Assembly: GCA_017503465.1 (NCBI GenBank)
Contig: JAFVSY010000112.1
Coordinates: 1-64,000 of the forward strand
Direction of reading: 5' to 3'
Source: Tidjanibacter sp.
GTDB lineage: Bacteria; Bacteroidota; Bacteroidia; Bacteroidales; Rikenellaceae
DNA length: 64,000 bases
Shown here: positions 14,477-24,972 of the stretch, one piece after another
Layout of the letters: the number at the start of each line of letters is the position of its first letter
Numbering within the stretch: the first letter of the stretch is position 1
Position numbers and translations under genes: made by a program
Notes under the pieces: generated by a model
What the model was told of the DNA's origin: nothing
Database searches by the model: none
What the model saw: only the letters and a program-made list of their open reading frames with translations

Positions 14477-17299
14477 ATGAAGAAATTTGCACTTACACTC
14501 GGAGCGTTGCTCGTGGTATTGAGCGCAATGGGTGCTGCACCCGCAAGGCCCCACACCCCCAAAGCCGGCCAGAAGGTGGAGAAATTCACCCTCGGCAAGA
14601 ACAAGATGTACAAGAAAGATTACATCGACTTCAACAAAAACGGCCGTATGGATGTCTATGAGGACCCCAATGCCGACATTGATGCTCGTGTGGAGGACCT
14701 GTTGAGCCAGATGACCGTGGAGGAGAAAACCTGCCAGATGGTAACCCTCTATGGCTACAAGCGTGTGTTGCCCGATGACCTGCCCAACCCCGAGTGGAAA
14801 AACAAACTATGGAAGGATGGTGTGGGTGCGATTGACGAGCACCTTAATGGCTTCCGCCACTGGAACTTACCCGTGTCGGACAACGAGAACGTGTGGCCCG
14901 CATCGCGCCACGCTTGGGCCATCAACAAAGTGCAGCAGTTCTTCGTTGAGGAGACCAGGCTTGGTATTCCCGTAGACTTCACGGATGAGGGTATCCGTGG
15001 TGTGGAGGCCTACAAGGCCACCAACTTCCCCAGCCAAATCGGTATGGGCCACACTTGGAACCCCGAACTTATCCGCAAGATGGGTTACATCACCGGTCGT
15101 GAGGGTAGGCTCTTGGGTTACACCAACGTCTATGCCCCCATTCTTGACGTGGGTAGGGACCAGCGTTGGGGCCGCTATGAGGAGGTCTATGGCGAGGACC
15201 CGTATCTCGTTGCCGAGTTGGGTGTGGCAATGGTTGAGGGTCTGCAAACCAACTGGCAGGTGGCCGCAACCGGTAAGCACTTTGCTGCTTACTCCAACAA
15301 TAAGGGTGCCCGTGAGGGTATGTCGCGTGTGGACCCCCAGATGGGCCCAAGGGAGGTGGAGAATGTACACCTCTACCCGTGGAGGGAGGTCATTCGCCGC
15401 ACCGGTATGAAGGGTGTGATGAGTTCCTACAACGACTACGATGGCGTGCCCGTGCAGGGTAGCCGCCATTGGCTGACCGAGATTTTGAGGGAGCAGATGG
15501 GCTTCGATGGCTATGTGGTGTCGGACTCGGACGCTGTGGAGTATCTCCACTCCAAACACCACGTGGCAGCCAATATGAAGGAGAGTGTGCGTCAGAGTGT
15601 TGAGGCCGGCCTCAATGTGAGGTGTACGTTCCGTAGCCCCGACAGCTATGTGCTCCCCCTGCGTGAGCTTGTGGCCGAGGGTACAATCCCTATGGAGATG
15701 ATTGACGAGAGGGTGAGGGATGTGTTGAAAGTGAAGTTCCTTGTGGGCTTGTTTGACGACCCCTACCAGCGCGACTATAAGGCTGCCGATGAGGAGATTG
15801 ACGGTGCCGAGAACAACGTCTATGCACTTCAGGCTTCGAGGGAGGCTATGGTGTTGCTCAAAAATGCAAACAAAACTCTGCCTCTCGACCGCAGCAAAGT
15901 GAAAAAGATTGCCGTTGTGGGTCCCAATGCTATGGCGGAGAGGTTCGCTCTGTTGCACTATGGCCCGCAGGCTAACGAGGTTACCAACGTGGTGGAGGGT
16001 ATCACCGCTGCCGCTCCCGATGCAGAGGTTGTCTATGCCAAAGGTTGCGACCTTGTGGATAGCCGTTGGCCCATCTCGGAGATTTTGCCCGAGGAACCCA
16101 ATGCCGAGGAGCAGGCTATGATTGACGAGGCTGTGGCTGTGGCCGCAGCGAGTGATGTTGTGGTAGCAGTTATGGGTGGTAGCAACCGTACTTGTGGCGA
16201 GAACAAGAGCCGCACAAGTTTGGAACTCGCAGGACACCAAAATGCTCTGCTCCGTGCCCTTAAGAAGGCCGGCAAGCCTATGATTGTGGTGCTCATCAAC
16301 GGTCGCCCCTTGTCGGTGAACTGGGCCGAGCAGAATGCAGACGCCATTTTGGAGGCTTGGTACCCCGGTGCCCACGGTGGTCAGGCCATCGCCGAGGTGC
16401 TCTTTGGCGACTACAACCCCGGTGGTAAACTCACCGTTACCTTCCCCAAAACCGTTGGACAAATTCCCTTCAACTTCCCCTTCAAACCCGCCTCGCAGGT
16501 GGATGGCCCCGTTACCTTCGGTCCCGCAGGCGACCAGTCGAGGGTGAATGGTGCGCTCTATAACTTCGGTTACGGCTTGAGCTACACCACCTTTGAATAC
16601 TCCAACCTCTCGCTCGGCAAGACCAATGTGTTGCCCTACGAGAACGTGGAGATTGAGTTTGACGTGACCAACACGGGCGATAGGGCCGGTGATGAGGTTG
16701 TGCAGCTCTATGTTAGCGACTGCGTAAGTTCGGTTACCGTGTATGAGAAACAATTGCGTGGTTTTGAGCGTGTTCACCTTGAGCCCGGCGAAACCAAGAG
16801 GGTGAAGATGACTCTGCGTGGCGACCTGCTCTCGTTGCTGGACGTGAATATGAAGAGGGTGGTGGAGCCCGGATATTTCGACATTATGATTGGCGCCTCT
16901 TCGGTGGATATCCGCTTGCAGGAGAAACTCCTCGTGTTGGAGCCCGATGGCAGCTATGAGGAGGTTGGTGCCTATGCCGACGATGTGTCGGTGGTACGTT
17001 CCACCCTGCCCGCAACCCTCACCAGGGGTGTGGATGTAACCTTCCCCGTGAAGAAGGACGTGAAGGTGGACTACCTCACCATCACTTGGGGCGATGACGC
17101 TGATGGTTGTGAGTTTGAGATTTTGACCACCATTGGTGGCGGTCAGTTCCTGCCCGTCTATGGCGGTGTGGCCGAGAAGGGTAAGGCACAGACCTGCCGC
17201 TTTGAGGCTGCTACTGCAAGCGAAATCAGGGTGGCTGTTACCAAGGGCAAGGGTACTGTGAAGGCTCTCGAAAGTAGCGCATTGGCACGTAATAAATAG
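14477..17299 (+). CDS. secreted glycoside hydrolase family 3 (beta-glucosidase/beta-xylosidase type)
   Basis: 940 residues from the ATG at 14477, with a signal peptide (LGALLVVLSAMGAAPA). An EF-hand-like DFNKNGRMDVYEDP (residues 51-64) precedes the GH3 N-domain. The KHF motif (ATGKHFAAYSNN) and nucleophile Asp350 (YVVSDSDAVEY; most homologues have SDW) are present. The GH3 C-domain follows (from about residue 460: VLLKNANKTLPL), then a fibronectin-III-like domain (VEFDVTNTGDRAGDEVVQLYV), then a further C-terminal domain of about 130 residues. It should remove terminal beta-linked sugars from oligosaccharides in the periplasm. The substrate cannot be read from sequence. Confidence 0.9.
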   Translation: MKKFALTLGALLVVLSAMGAAPARPHTPKAGQKVEKFTLGKNKMYKKDYIDFNKNGRMDVYEDPNADIDARVEDLLSQMTVEEKTCQMVTLYGYKRVLPDDLPNPEWKNKLWKDGVGAIDEHLNGFRHWNLPVSDNENVWPASRHAWAINKVQQFFVEETRLGIPVDFTDEGIRGVEAYKATNFPSQIGMGHTWNPELIRKMGYITGREGRLLGYTNVYAPILDVGRDQRWGRYEEVYGEDPYLVAELGVAMVEGLQTNWQVAATGKHFAAYSNNKGAREGMSRVDPQMGPREVENVHLYPWREVIRRTGMKGVMSSYNDYDGVPVQGSRHWLTEILREQMGFDGYVVSDSDAVEYLHSKHHVAANMKESVRQSVEAGLNVRCTFRSPDSYVLPLRELVAEGTIPMEMIDERVRDVLKVKFLVGLFDDPYQRDYKAADEEIDGAENNVYALQASREAMVLLKNANKTLPLDRSKVKKIAVVGPNAMAERFALLHYGPQANEVTNVVEGITAAAPDAEVVYAKGCDLVDSRWPISEILPEEPNAEEQAMIDEAVAVAAASDVVVAVMGGSNRTCGENKSRTSLELAGHQNALLRALKKAGKPMIVVLINGRPLSVNWAEQNADAILEAWYPGAHGGQAIAEVLFGDYNPGGKLTVTFPKTVGQIPFNFPFKPASQVDGPVTFGPAGDQSRVNGALYNFGYGLSYTTFEYSNLSLGKTNVLPYENVEIEFDVTNTGDRAGDEVVQLYVSDCVSSVTVYEKQLRGFERVHLEPGETKRVKMTLRGDLLSLLDVNMKRVVEPGYFDIMIGASSVDIRLQEKLLVLEPDGSYEEVGAYADDVSVVRSTLPATLTRGVDVTFPVKKDVKVDYLTITWGDDADGCEFEILTTIGGGQFLPVYGGVAEKGKAQTCRFEAATASEIRVAVTKGKGTVKALESSALARNK

Positions 17300-17319
17300 A
17301 GTGTGGTTGCACGATTGGT

Positions 17320-18750
17320 ATGAGAACTATGAGTTTTTTAACGACGTTGATGGTTTTGGCCGCTCTGGTGGGGTGTGGTGAAAATGGCACCCCTACACCC
17401 GAGCCAACCCCCAATGAGTGGGACAATACCAAGGTGGAGTGCTATGAGTATGCCCGCACGGTTATCCCCTCGGCATTCTACCACGTGGAGGTCAATGGCA
17501 AGGGGGTCACAACCCTGCCCACCACCGAGGCACACGTCTGTGTGTTCGGTTGCGATGGAGTGGTTGAGGTTGAGATTTTCGACCTGCGCCAAAATATTGA
17601 GAGCGTCGTTGTGAGGCCCATATCGAAGAATTATACTTATAGTAACGAAGGGGGTAGTGTGAAACTCTACCTGCGCCCCTATGACAGGGTGGACGTGGAG
17701 ATTAATGGCGACGAGATCAACCCGCTGTTTATCTTTGTCAACCCCTTGGAAGAGGGCAATCGACCCGATGAGAACGACCCCAATGTGAAGTACTTCAAGG
17801 CGGGAGGCGTGTATGGCGACCATATCACCCAGACACTCAAATCGGGCCAGACACTCTATATTGAGGGTGGCGCAATTCTCCAAGGAGGTATCATCTCGGA
17901 GGGCCTTACGGATGTGAAAATCGCAGGCTGTGGTATTTTGGACGGACGCGAAACATCCACACAGGCCATCAAGATTGGCAGGACCAAGGGGCTGACCATC
18001 GAGAATGTGACGGTGCTCAACAGGGATAAGTGGACCACCTACCTTTGGGAGTGTGAGGATGTGCTGGTGGACAACTACAAGGTTGTGGCGGTGGCAACAA
18101 CCCACCATCAGTATGGAGCCGAGAACGATGGCTGTAACTTGTTGGGATGTAAGAATGCGGTTGTGAGCCGTAGTTTTAGCTACTGCCACGATGACGCTTT
18201 CTGCATCAAGGCCCAAAAGTGGCTTGTGGGTGCCGAGGTGGACAACGTGGAGTTCAGGGACTGCATCGCTTGGAATGTGGGCGGTGGCAGTTCGTTCCAA
18301 GTGGGTGCCGAGTTGAACAAGAATGTGAATGATGTGAGGTTCCGCAATGTGTATGCCATTCGTACTGCGGGTCGTACCCCCAGCCTTCGCCGAGGCTCTT
18401 TGAGTTTGCAGAACTGTGCGGGCGGCAAGGTAACCAACATATCTTACGATGGAGTGTGGGCGGAGGACCCCAGAGAGTATGGTATCTATATGGGTATCCT
18501 GAAAACGAGCTACGAAATCGGTCAGGGTGTGGAGTGGACTCCGGGCGAGGTGGATGGAGTGAGTGTGAAGAATGTGAACTTCCTTGTGAAGCCTCCCTAT
18601 GGATTCCATTTTGAGGGCTACGATGTGGACGTACACAGGCTCAAAAACATCACGCTGGAGAACATTACCATTGCGGGCGAAAAACTCACCCGGAGCAACG
18701 CCTCGCAGATGGGCGTGGTTATCAAAAACGCTGATGTGGAGATTAAATAG
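17320..18750 (+). CDS. right-handed beta-helix lipoprotein, GH28/GH49-like, paralogue 1 of 7
   Basis: 476 residues, lipobox LAALVGC (Cys19). After a short Pro/Thr linker comes an N-terminal beta-sandwich (about 40-150) ending in DVEINGDEINPLFIFVNPLEE, resembling the GH49 N-domain. A parallel beta-helix follows (about 160-470). Active-site-like motifs: ENDG (Asp270) and CHDDAFCIK (Asp291, Asp292), aligning with the NTD and DD motifs of clan GH-N. This copy has SSFQVG where the other six have N(T/A/S)FE(I/V/L/M)G, so it lacks the Glu. It lies 20 nt downstream of GH3. Most divergent of the set. Exact family and substrate unknown. Confidence 0.75.
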   Translation: MRTMSFLTTLMVLAALVGCGENGTPTPEPTPNEWDNTKVECYEYARTVIPSAFYHVEVNGKGVTTLPTTEAHVCVFGCDGVVEVEIFDLRQNIESVVVRPISKNYTYSNEGGSVKLYLRPYDRVDVEINGDEINPLFIFVNPLEEGNRPDENDPNVKYFKAGGVYGDHITQTLKSGQTLYIEGGAILQGGIISEGLTDVKIAGCGILDGRETSTQAIKIGRTKGLTIENVTVLNRDKWTTYLWECEDVLVDNYKVVAVATTHHQYGAENDGCNLLGCKNAVVSRSFSYCHDDAFCIKAQKWLVGAEVDNVEFRDCIAWNVGGGSSFQVGAELNKNVNDVRFRNVYAIRTAGRTPSLRRGSLSLQNCAGGKVTNISYDGVWAEDPREYGIYMGILKTSYEIGQGVEWTPGEVDGVSVKNVNFLVKPPYGFHFEGYDVDVHRLKNITLENITIAGEKLTRSNASQMGVVIKNADVEIK

Positions 18751-18790
18751 AGAACAACCAAACGAAAATAACAATAAAAAATATTACACA

Positions 18791-20287
18791 ATGAAAACCA
18801 ATCACTACTACACCATCATCACTGCCACATTGTTGGCAATGAGCCTCCTGCTTGGTGCTTGCACCCCCAATCCCGACAATGGCGGTAAGGATACTCCTTC
18901 CGTGGAGAATGAGTGGGACAAGACCACTGTCAAAACCTACAAGTATAACACCCGCATTATCCCCTCCACCATATTTGGAGTTACGGTCAATGGCCAAAAC
19001 TGCTTTGTCTATCCCTGCTCGGAGCCCCACGTGGCAACCTTCAGTGCAGATGGTTTGGTGGAGGTTGTGGTTGATTGCTTCACCACCAACATTGAGAGTG
19101 CGATGGTGCGCCCGCAGGCCAAAAACCACGAGTGGCGACTGGAGGAAGGTAGGGTCTACCTCTACTTGCGCCCCTACGACCAAGTGTCGGTGGAGATAAA
19201 TGGCGACCTTGAGAACCCCTTGTTTGTGTTTGTGAACCCTATGGAGGAGAACAAACCCGATCCGGAGGACCCCAAAGTTCACTATTTCAAAGAGGGTACC
19301 ATTACGGACATCTACACGCTGGTACTTAAGAGTGGCGAAACCTTCTATGCCGAGGGTGGCGCAGTGGTCTATGGTTGCACCCACGCCAAGAACGCTACCG
19401 ATGTAACCTTTGCAGGTTGCGGTATTGTGGACAGTAGGGAGACAGGTAGCACTTGGGGCACCCGCATTGAGTTCTGCCAGAACGTGAAGGTGGAAAACCT
19501 CCTGCAGTTCAACCACGCAGGCTGGAGTTGCGCTATCATCCAGTGCGACAACGCCCACCTCTACAACTACAAGATTGTTGCTCCTCACAACCCCCACAAC
19601 CAATATGGTATTGAGAACGGCGGTATCTCTATGAATGCCTGCTGGGACTCCAGCGTGAAGAACTGCTGGGCCTTTGGTCACGACGATGCCTATATGGTTA
19701 AGACCCGTAAGTGGGGCTGGGATAGGAATTCCAAGAACATCACCTTTGAGAACTGCATCGGTTGGAACGTGGAGGCAGGCAACACCTTCGAGTTGGGCTA
19801 TGAGCTGCTCCGCGATGCCGACAATATCAAGTATAAGGACATCTATGCTATCCACTCCGGTACACGCAATGTTATGCGCAGGGCTGCAATCAGCATTCAC
19901 CAGGCTGCTGCGGGCAAAATTACCAACGTAAGCTATGAGAACGTCTACATTGAGGACCCCCAAGAGTATGGTATCTACCTGAGCGTGATGAAGAGTGGCT
20001 ACGATATTGGTCTGAAGGAGGGCGAGGTGTGGACCCCCGGCTACATTGATGGTGTAACCTTCAAGAATGTGCACATCTACAAGGATGCACCCCAGGGCAA
20101 CCTCATTCTCTATGGCTACGATGCCGGCGAGCACAACGTGAAGAACCTCACCTTTGAGGACTTCTACATCAACGGCAAGAAGATTACCTCGCTTGAGGAG
20201 GCCGGTTGCAAGGTGGACACCAAACACGGCCTTGGCTCGGGATTCAAACCCGTGGCAACCCCTGCAGCAAACGTAACTTTCAAATAG
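18791..20287 (+). CDS. right-handed beta-helix lipoprotein, GH28/GH49-like, paralogue 2 of 7
   Basis: 498 residues from the ATG at 18791, lipobox SLLLGAC. Same two-domain layout as paralogue 1: N-terminal sandwich starting WDKTTVKTYKYNTRIIPS, beta-helix from about residue 175. The first catalytic-like motif is ENGG (Gly277 in place of Asp), and the second is GHDDAYMVK (Asp298, Asp299). GNTFELGYEL is present. Repeated strands such as NITFENCIGWN and VSYENVYIEDP are the helix coils. Forty nt separate it from the previous gene. Confidence 0.75.
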   Translation: MKTNHYYTIITATLLAMSLLLGACTPNPDNGGKDTPSVENEWDKTTVKTYKYNTRIIPSTIFGVTVNGQNCFVYPCSEPHVATFSADGLVEVVVDCFTTNIESAMVRPQAKNHEWRLEEGRVYLYLRPYDQVSVEINGDLENPLFVFVNPMEENKPDPEDPKVHYFKEGTITDIYTLVLKSGETFYAEGGAVVYGCTHAKNATDVTFAGCGIVDSRETGSTWGTRIEFCQNVKVENLLQFNHAGWSCAIIQCDNAHLYNYKIVAPHNPHNQYGIENGGISMNACWDSSVKNCWAFGHDDAYMVKTRKWGWDRNSKNITFENCIGWNVEAGNTFELGYELLRDADNIKYKDIYAIHSGTRNVMRRAAISIHQAAAGKITNVSYENVYIEDPQEYGIYLSVMKSGYDIGLKEGEVWTPGYIDGVTFKNVHIYKDAPQGNLILYGYDAGEHNVKNLTFEDFYINGKKITSLEEAGCKVDTKHGLGSGFKPVATPAANVTFK

Positions 20288-20311
20288 AGGAATAGATTAG
20301 AGTACAACGAT

Positions 20312-21847
20312 ATGAAAAAGATGTTTTCTTTGATGACCATAGCAGTGTGTGCAGCAATGTTGGCTTGCACGCCCGCACCCGACAATGGTAGTGGTGGTGA
20401 GGATACTCCCCAAAATCCCCTTGACGAGCAGATTCAGAATACCACGGTTGAAGTCTATAAATATGCCCCCGAGGCACCTCGCACACCCTACTATGTGGTG
20501 AACGTGCAGGGCAAGGATGAACCACAGAATTGCTATGTGTTCCCCATCGGTAAGGATGGCGTTCACACCGATGGCAGGAAGCACGACCTCGTACACGCAG
20601 CCCTCTTTGGTGCCGATGGCCTTGTGAGGGTGGAGGTTATCCCCTTGACCGTGGCACCCGAAACAGTTGAGGTGTTGCCCAAGGTGAAGGAGTATCCCCA
20701 CTGGATTGAGGACGGCAAAGTGATTGTCTATGTGAAGAATGGCGACAAGGCCGGTGTTGTGATTAACGGCGACAAGGAGCACCCCGTGTTCCTCTTTGCA
20801 CACTCGCTGGAGACAGACAAGCCCAGCAAGGATGACCCCAACGTAATCTACTTTGAGGCAGGCAAGATACACAATATGCAGCCCAAACTGGTTGCAACTT
20901 CGGGTAAGACCATCTACATCGAAGGTGGCGCCATTGTGAAGGGTGCAATTTATATCCAGAACGCAGAGAATGTAACCATCGCAGGCCACGGCATTATGGA
21001 TGACTATCATACCGAAAACGACCCTTCGTGTTGGGGTATGAGAATCTACAAGAGTAAGAATGTGACTGTCAAGGATATTCTGTTGGCAAATATGCACGGT
21101 TGGACCTCCTACTTTGTGGAGTGTGAGGACGTTGTGGTGGACAACTACAAGGTGATTGCCACTTGGAACTACTACAACAACACCGGCGTGGAGAACGATG
21201 GTATCGGTGTGATGTCGAGCCAGAGGGTTAAGTTCCTCAACACCTTCTCTTACTCCCACGATGACACCTATGTTATCAAGAGTGGCAAGTGGAGCTACAA
21301 GGGTGAGGTGAAAGATGTGCTCTATGATGGCTGTATGGCTTGGAACAGGTGGGGAGGCAACGCCTTCGAGATTGGCTACGAGGTGCCCTACAACATCTCG
21401 GATATCAAATATCGCAATTGCTATGTGCTCCACTCGGCTGCCAGCCACGGCTACACCTTCCGCCACGGAGCTCTCTCCATCCACAACTCCGGCAAGGGTA
21501 CCGTGAGCGATGTCAGCTATGAGAACATCCACATCGACCACCCCAACGAGTTCGGTATTTACTACTCTATTATCAAAACTTCCTACTCGCTTCCCGATGG
21601 CGAGGTGTGGGGCCCCGGTAATATCACTGGTGTGAGCCTGAAGAACATCTATATGTATGAGACTCCTCCCTATGGAAACATCGTCTTTGGCTACGACAAG
21701 GACCACACCGTTAAAAACATCACCATTGATAACCTCGTGATTGACGGCAAGAAGTGCACCACGCACGAGGAGGCCAACTTCACTGTTGATGCTGCAACGT
21801 CTAATGTGGCTTACACAGTGCCCAAAAGCGAAATTGTATTCGAATAG
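20312..21847 (+). CDS. right-handed beta-helix lipoprotein, GH28/GH49-like, paralogue 3 of 7
   Basis: 511 residues, the longest copy, lipobox AAMLAC. Retains both motifs: ENDG (Asp296) and SHDDTYVIK (Asp317, Asp318), plus GNAFEIGYEV. The N-terminal domain carries an insertion of about 20 residues (around KDGVHTDGRKHDLVHAA) relative to its neighbours. Most similar to paralogue 4 (VEVYKYAPEAPRTPYY, LVRVEVIPLTVAPETVE), suggesting a relatively recent duplication. Spacing to the previous gene is 24 nt. Confidence 0.75.
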   Translation: MKKMFSLMTIAVCAAMLACTPAPDNGSGGEDTPQNPLDEQIQNTTVEVYKYAPEAPRTPYYVVNVQGKDEPQNCYVFPIGKDGVHTDGRKHDLVHAALFGADGLVRVEVIPLTVAPETVEVLPKVKEYPHWIEDGKVIVYVKNGDKAGVVINGDKEHPVFLFAHSLETDKPSKDDPNVIYFEAGKIHNMQPKLVATSGKTIYIEGGAIVKGAIYIQNAENVTIAGHGIMDDYHTENDPSCWGMRIYKSKNVTVKDILLANMHGWTSYFVECEDVVVDNYKVIATWNYYNNTGVENDGIGVMSSQRVKFLNTFSYSHDDTYVIKSGKWSYKGEVKDVLYDGCMAWNRWGGNAFEIGYEVPYNISDIKYRNCYVLHSAASHGYTFRHGALSIHNSGKGTVSDVSYENIHIDHPNEFGIYYSIIKTSYSLPDGEVWGPGNITGVSLKNIYMYETPPYGNIVFGYDKDHTVKNITIDNLVIDGKKCTTHEEANFTVDAATSNVAYTVPKSEIVFE

Positions 21848-21890
21848 GATATAAACAGAACAGATAGTAAACTAAACCAAGGTTAAGGAT

Positions 21891-23396
21891 ATGAAAATGA
21901 ATGGTTTGATAGTGTTGCTTGGCGCGGCGTTGATGGCTTGTGCTCCCGAACCCAACACGGGCGAGGGGGGCGAAAATCAGAAGCCCCAAAACCCCTACGA
22001 GGAGCAGACCAAAAATACCACCGTGGAGATTTATAAGTATGCTCCCGAAGCACCTCGCTCGCCATACTTCTATGTGAGCGTGGCAGGCCAGAACTGCTAT
22101 GTTTTCCCGATGGTTACCTCGCACGATAGCCCACACATTGCAACCTTTGGTGCCGATGGTCTTGTGAGGGTGGAGATTATCCCCCTGACGGTGGTGCCCG
22201 AAACGGTGGTGGCTCGCCCGCTTGCCAAGAAGTATCCCTGTTGGATTGAGGATGGCAAGATTGTCCTCTATGTCAGCGAGGGCGACAAGGCTACCGTGGA
22301 AATCAATGGCAACGAGGATATGCCTTTGTTGGTGTTTGTCAATCCGTTGGAGACCAACAAGCCCGACAAAAACGACCCCAACGTGGAGTTCTACGAGGCG
22401 GGTAAGGTCTATGACCGCCAGCCCACCTATCCCCTCAGTGCGGGTAAAACGCTCTACATTGAGGGTGGTGCCATCGTGAAGGGTGGCTTCAAACCCACAG
22501 GGCAGGATAATATCACCGTGGCCGGTTATGGTATCATTGACGACTTCCACGTTGCACCTGAGAACAATAGTTTTTGGGCCTTCCGTATGGATAGGTGTAA
22601 TGGCGCAAAGGTGAGTGGTGTTATCATCGCCAATATGGCGGGCTACTCGTGTGCTACGATTATGTCCACCGACATCACCTTCGACAACGTGAAGATTATC
22701 GCTCCGTGGAACGAGGACCACGAGACAGGTGTGGAGAATGGTGGCATTTGCTTCTTCGCTTGTCAGAAGGTTAGGTGCAAGGACCTCTATGCCTACGCCC
22801 ACGATGATACCTATATGGTCAAGACCAACAAGTGGTCGTGGATTGGCGAGGCCAAAGACCTTGTGTTTGAGGGTTGCCAAGCCAACAACGTGAGGGGCGG
22901 AAACGCCTTTGAGATTGGCTACGAGGTGAACGAGGGCGTGGATGGTGTAACCTTCCGCGACTGCTACGTAATCCACTCGGCAAGGTCCTATGGCTACACC
23001 TATCGCCACGGCTCCTTCACCATTCACAACTCCACCAAGGGCACTGTGAAGAACATTCTCTATGAGAATATCTACATAGACGACCCTAAGGAGTTCGACT
23101 TCTACATCTCGGTGTTGCCCGACTGTGGCTACTCGCTTGGTAATGGCGTGGAGTGGGGCCCCGGACGCATTGAGAATGTTACAATCAGGAACGTCTATGT
23201 GGAGAAGAAAGCCCCCTATGGCGAGATTATGTTTGGCCTCGACAGCGAGCACACCGTGAAGAACGTAACCATTGAGAACTTCAACATCGAGGGCAAGAAG
23301 ATGACCTCATTTGAGGAGATAGGCTTCGGTATAGACCCCAGATATGCGGGCAAGGGCTATGTGACGGTGGATAAAGGCGAGGTGACGTTCAAGTAA
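21891..23396 (+). CDS. right-handed beta-helix lipoprotein, GH28/GH49-like, paralogue 4 of 7
   Basis: 501 residues, lipobox AALMAC. Sister of paralogue 3 in the N-domain (VEIYKYAPEAPRSPYF, VRVEIIPLTVVPETVV), but the first motif is ENGG (Gly284), while AHDDTYMVK (Asp305, Asp306) and GNAFEIGYEV are kept. So the loss of the first Asp occurred inside a closely related pair. Forty-three nt from the previous gene. Confidence 0.75.
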   Translation: MKMNGLIVLLGAALMACAPEPNTGEGGENQKPQNPYEEQTKNTTVEIYKYAPEAPRSPYFYVSVAGQNCYVFPMVTSHDSPHIATFGADGLVRVEIIPLTVVPETVVARPLAKKYPCWIEDGKIVLYVSEGDKATVEINGNEDMPLLVFVNPLETNKPDKNDPNVEFYEAGKVYDRQPTYPLSAGKTLYIEGGAIVKGGFKPTGQDNITVAGYGIIDDFHVAPENNSFWAFRMDRCNGAKVSGVIIANMAGYSCATIMSTDITFDNVKIIAPWNEDHETGVENGGICFFACQKVRCKDLYAYAHDDTYMVKTNKWSWIGEAKDLVFEGCQANNVRGGNAFEIGYEVNEGVDGVTFRDCYVIHSARSYGYTYRHGSFTIHNSTKGTVKNILYENIYIDDPKEFDFYISVLPDCGYSLGNGVEWGPGRIENVTIRNVYVEKKAPYGEIMFGLDSEHTVKNVTIENFNIEGKKMTSFEEIGFGIDPRYAGKGYVTVDKGEVTFK

Positions 23397-23457
23397 TCCC
23401 CTGCATCCACAGAGAGAGCCGACAAACTAACAAATAAAACAACAACAGGAGCAAGAT

Positions 23458-24912
23458 ATGAAGAGTATCAACGCAATTTGTGGAAAAGTGTTCGCCGTGG
23501 CGGTGGCTATGGCCGCGGTGGTGGCGTGTGGCCCTAAGGAGGCATCCATTGACTACGATGCACAAACCGTAGGAACCACACACGAAGTCTATACCTATGC
23601 CCCCGATGCGCCAAGGTCGGCCTACTATGCTGTGACCGTGGGTGGCGACAACTGCTATGTCTACCCCGTGAACACCAATCACGACAAACCACAACTTGTG
23701 TCGTTTGGCACCAATGGACTCGTGAAGGTGGAGATTATTCCGCTGAAGGTTAACCCCACCTCGGTGGTGGTGCGTCCGTTGGCCAAGAAGTTCCCCCACA
23801 AGATTGAGAACGGCAAGATTGTCGTCTACCTCAACGAGGGCGACCACGCCACCGTGGAGGTCAATGGCAACGAAGATGTGCCCATCTTCCTCTATGCCAA
23901 CCCGCTCGAAATCAACAAACCCTCGCCCGACGCTCCGGGAGTACACTACTATGCCGCAGGCAAAATATACGATAAGCAACCCACCTTTGGTATTGCTTCG
24001 GGCGAGACTCTCTACATTGAGGGTGGCGCCATCGTGAAAGGTGCTTTCCAAGTGAGGGGCGTGGACAACATCACTGTGGCAGGCTACGGCATCATTGACG
24101 ACTTCTACGTGAAGGATGCAAACCAATCGCAGTGGTCGTTCAAGGTGTGGGAGTGCGACAATGTGAAGGTAGATGGCGTGACGGTGTGCAATATGTATGG
24201 CTGGAGCTGTGCCTTCCTGACGGTGAACGACCTCGATATCAACAACTTCAAGGTGATTGCTCCCTACAACGAGTACAATAGCGTTGGTGTGGACAATGGT
24301 GGCATCGACCTGCTCGGTTGCCAGAGGGCCAAGTGTATCAACTCCTTCGCCTATGCCCACGATGATGGTATCCTCGTGAAGGCCCACAAGTGGGGCTATC
24401 GTGGCCACGTGAAGGACAACCTCTTTGAGAACTGCATCTCGTGGACGGTTGGCGGTGGCAACTCCTTCGAGGTTGGCTACGAACTCAACGATGGTGTGGA
24501 GGACGTGACCTTCCGCAACATCTATGCACTCCACTCCGGCACACGAGAGAATGCCTACCGCAGGGGTGCGGTTACCATCCACAATGCAACCGCCGGTGTG
24601 GTGCAGAACATCAACTATGAGAACGTCCACATTGAAGACCCCAAGGAGTTTGGTATCTACATCTCGCTGTTGCGCTCGGAGTATGGCATTGGTGATGGCG
24701 TGGAGTGGGGTCCGGGTGTGATTAAGAATGTGACCTTCAAGAACGTTTATTTCTACAAGGAGCCTCCCCGTGGACACCAGTTCAATGGCCTCAATAATGG
24801 CGACAGCAGAGTGCAGAACGTTACGTTCGAAAATCTTAACATCTGTGGCAAGAAGATAACCCAACCCGATGACCGCTTCTTCATCCAACTTGCGGATGTG
24901 AAGTTCAAGTAG
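23458..24912 (+). CDS. right-handed beta-helix lipoprotein, GH28/GH49-like, paralogue 5 of 7
   Basis: 484 residues, lipobox AAVVAC. N-domain similar to copies 3 and 4 (EVYTYAPDAPRSAYYAV) but without their Asn/Gly-rich linker. First motif DNGG (Gly281), second AHDDGILVK (Asp302, Asp303), with GNSFEVGYEL present. The C-terminus is shorter, ending ADVKFK. Sixty-one nt from the previous gene. Confidence 0.75.
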   Translation: MKSINAICGKVFAVAVAMAAVVACGPKEASIDYDAQTVGTTHEVYTYAPDAPRSAYYAVTVGGDNCYVYPVNTNHDKPQLVSFGTNGLVKVEIIPLKVNPTSVVVRPLAKKFPHKIENGKIVVYLNEGDHATVEVNGNEDVPIFLYANPLEINKPSPDAPGVHYYAAGKIYDKQPTFGIASGETLYIEGGAIVKGAFQVRGVDNITVAGYGIIDDFYVKDANQSQWSFKVWECDNVKVDGVTVCNMYGWSCAFLTVNDLDINNFKVIAPYNEYNSVGVDNGGIDLLGCQRAKCINSFAYAHDDGILVKAHKWGYRGHVKDNLFENCISWTVGGGNSFEVGYELNDGVEDVTFRNIYALHSGTRENAYRRGAVTIHNATAGVVQNINYENVHIEDPKEFGIYISLLRSEYGIGDGVEWGPGVIKNVTFKNVYFYKEPPRGHQFNGLNNGDSRVQNVTFENLNICGKKITQPDDRFFIQLADVKFK

Positions 24913-24972
24913 TGGGAGTGGGAAAAAACTACTATAGAGTGTGTGAAAACAATAAATAACAATAAGGTACAA

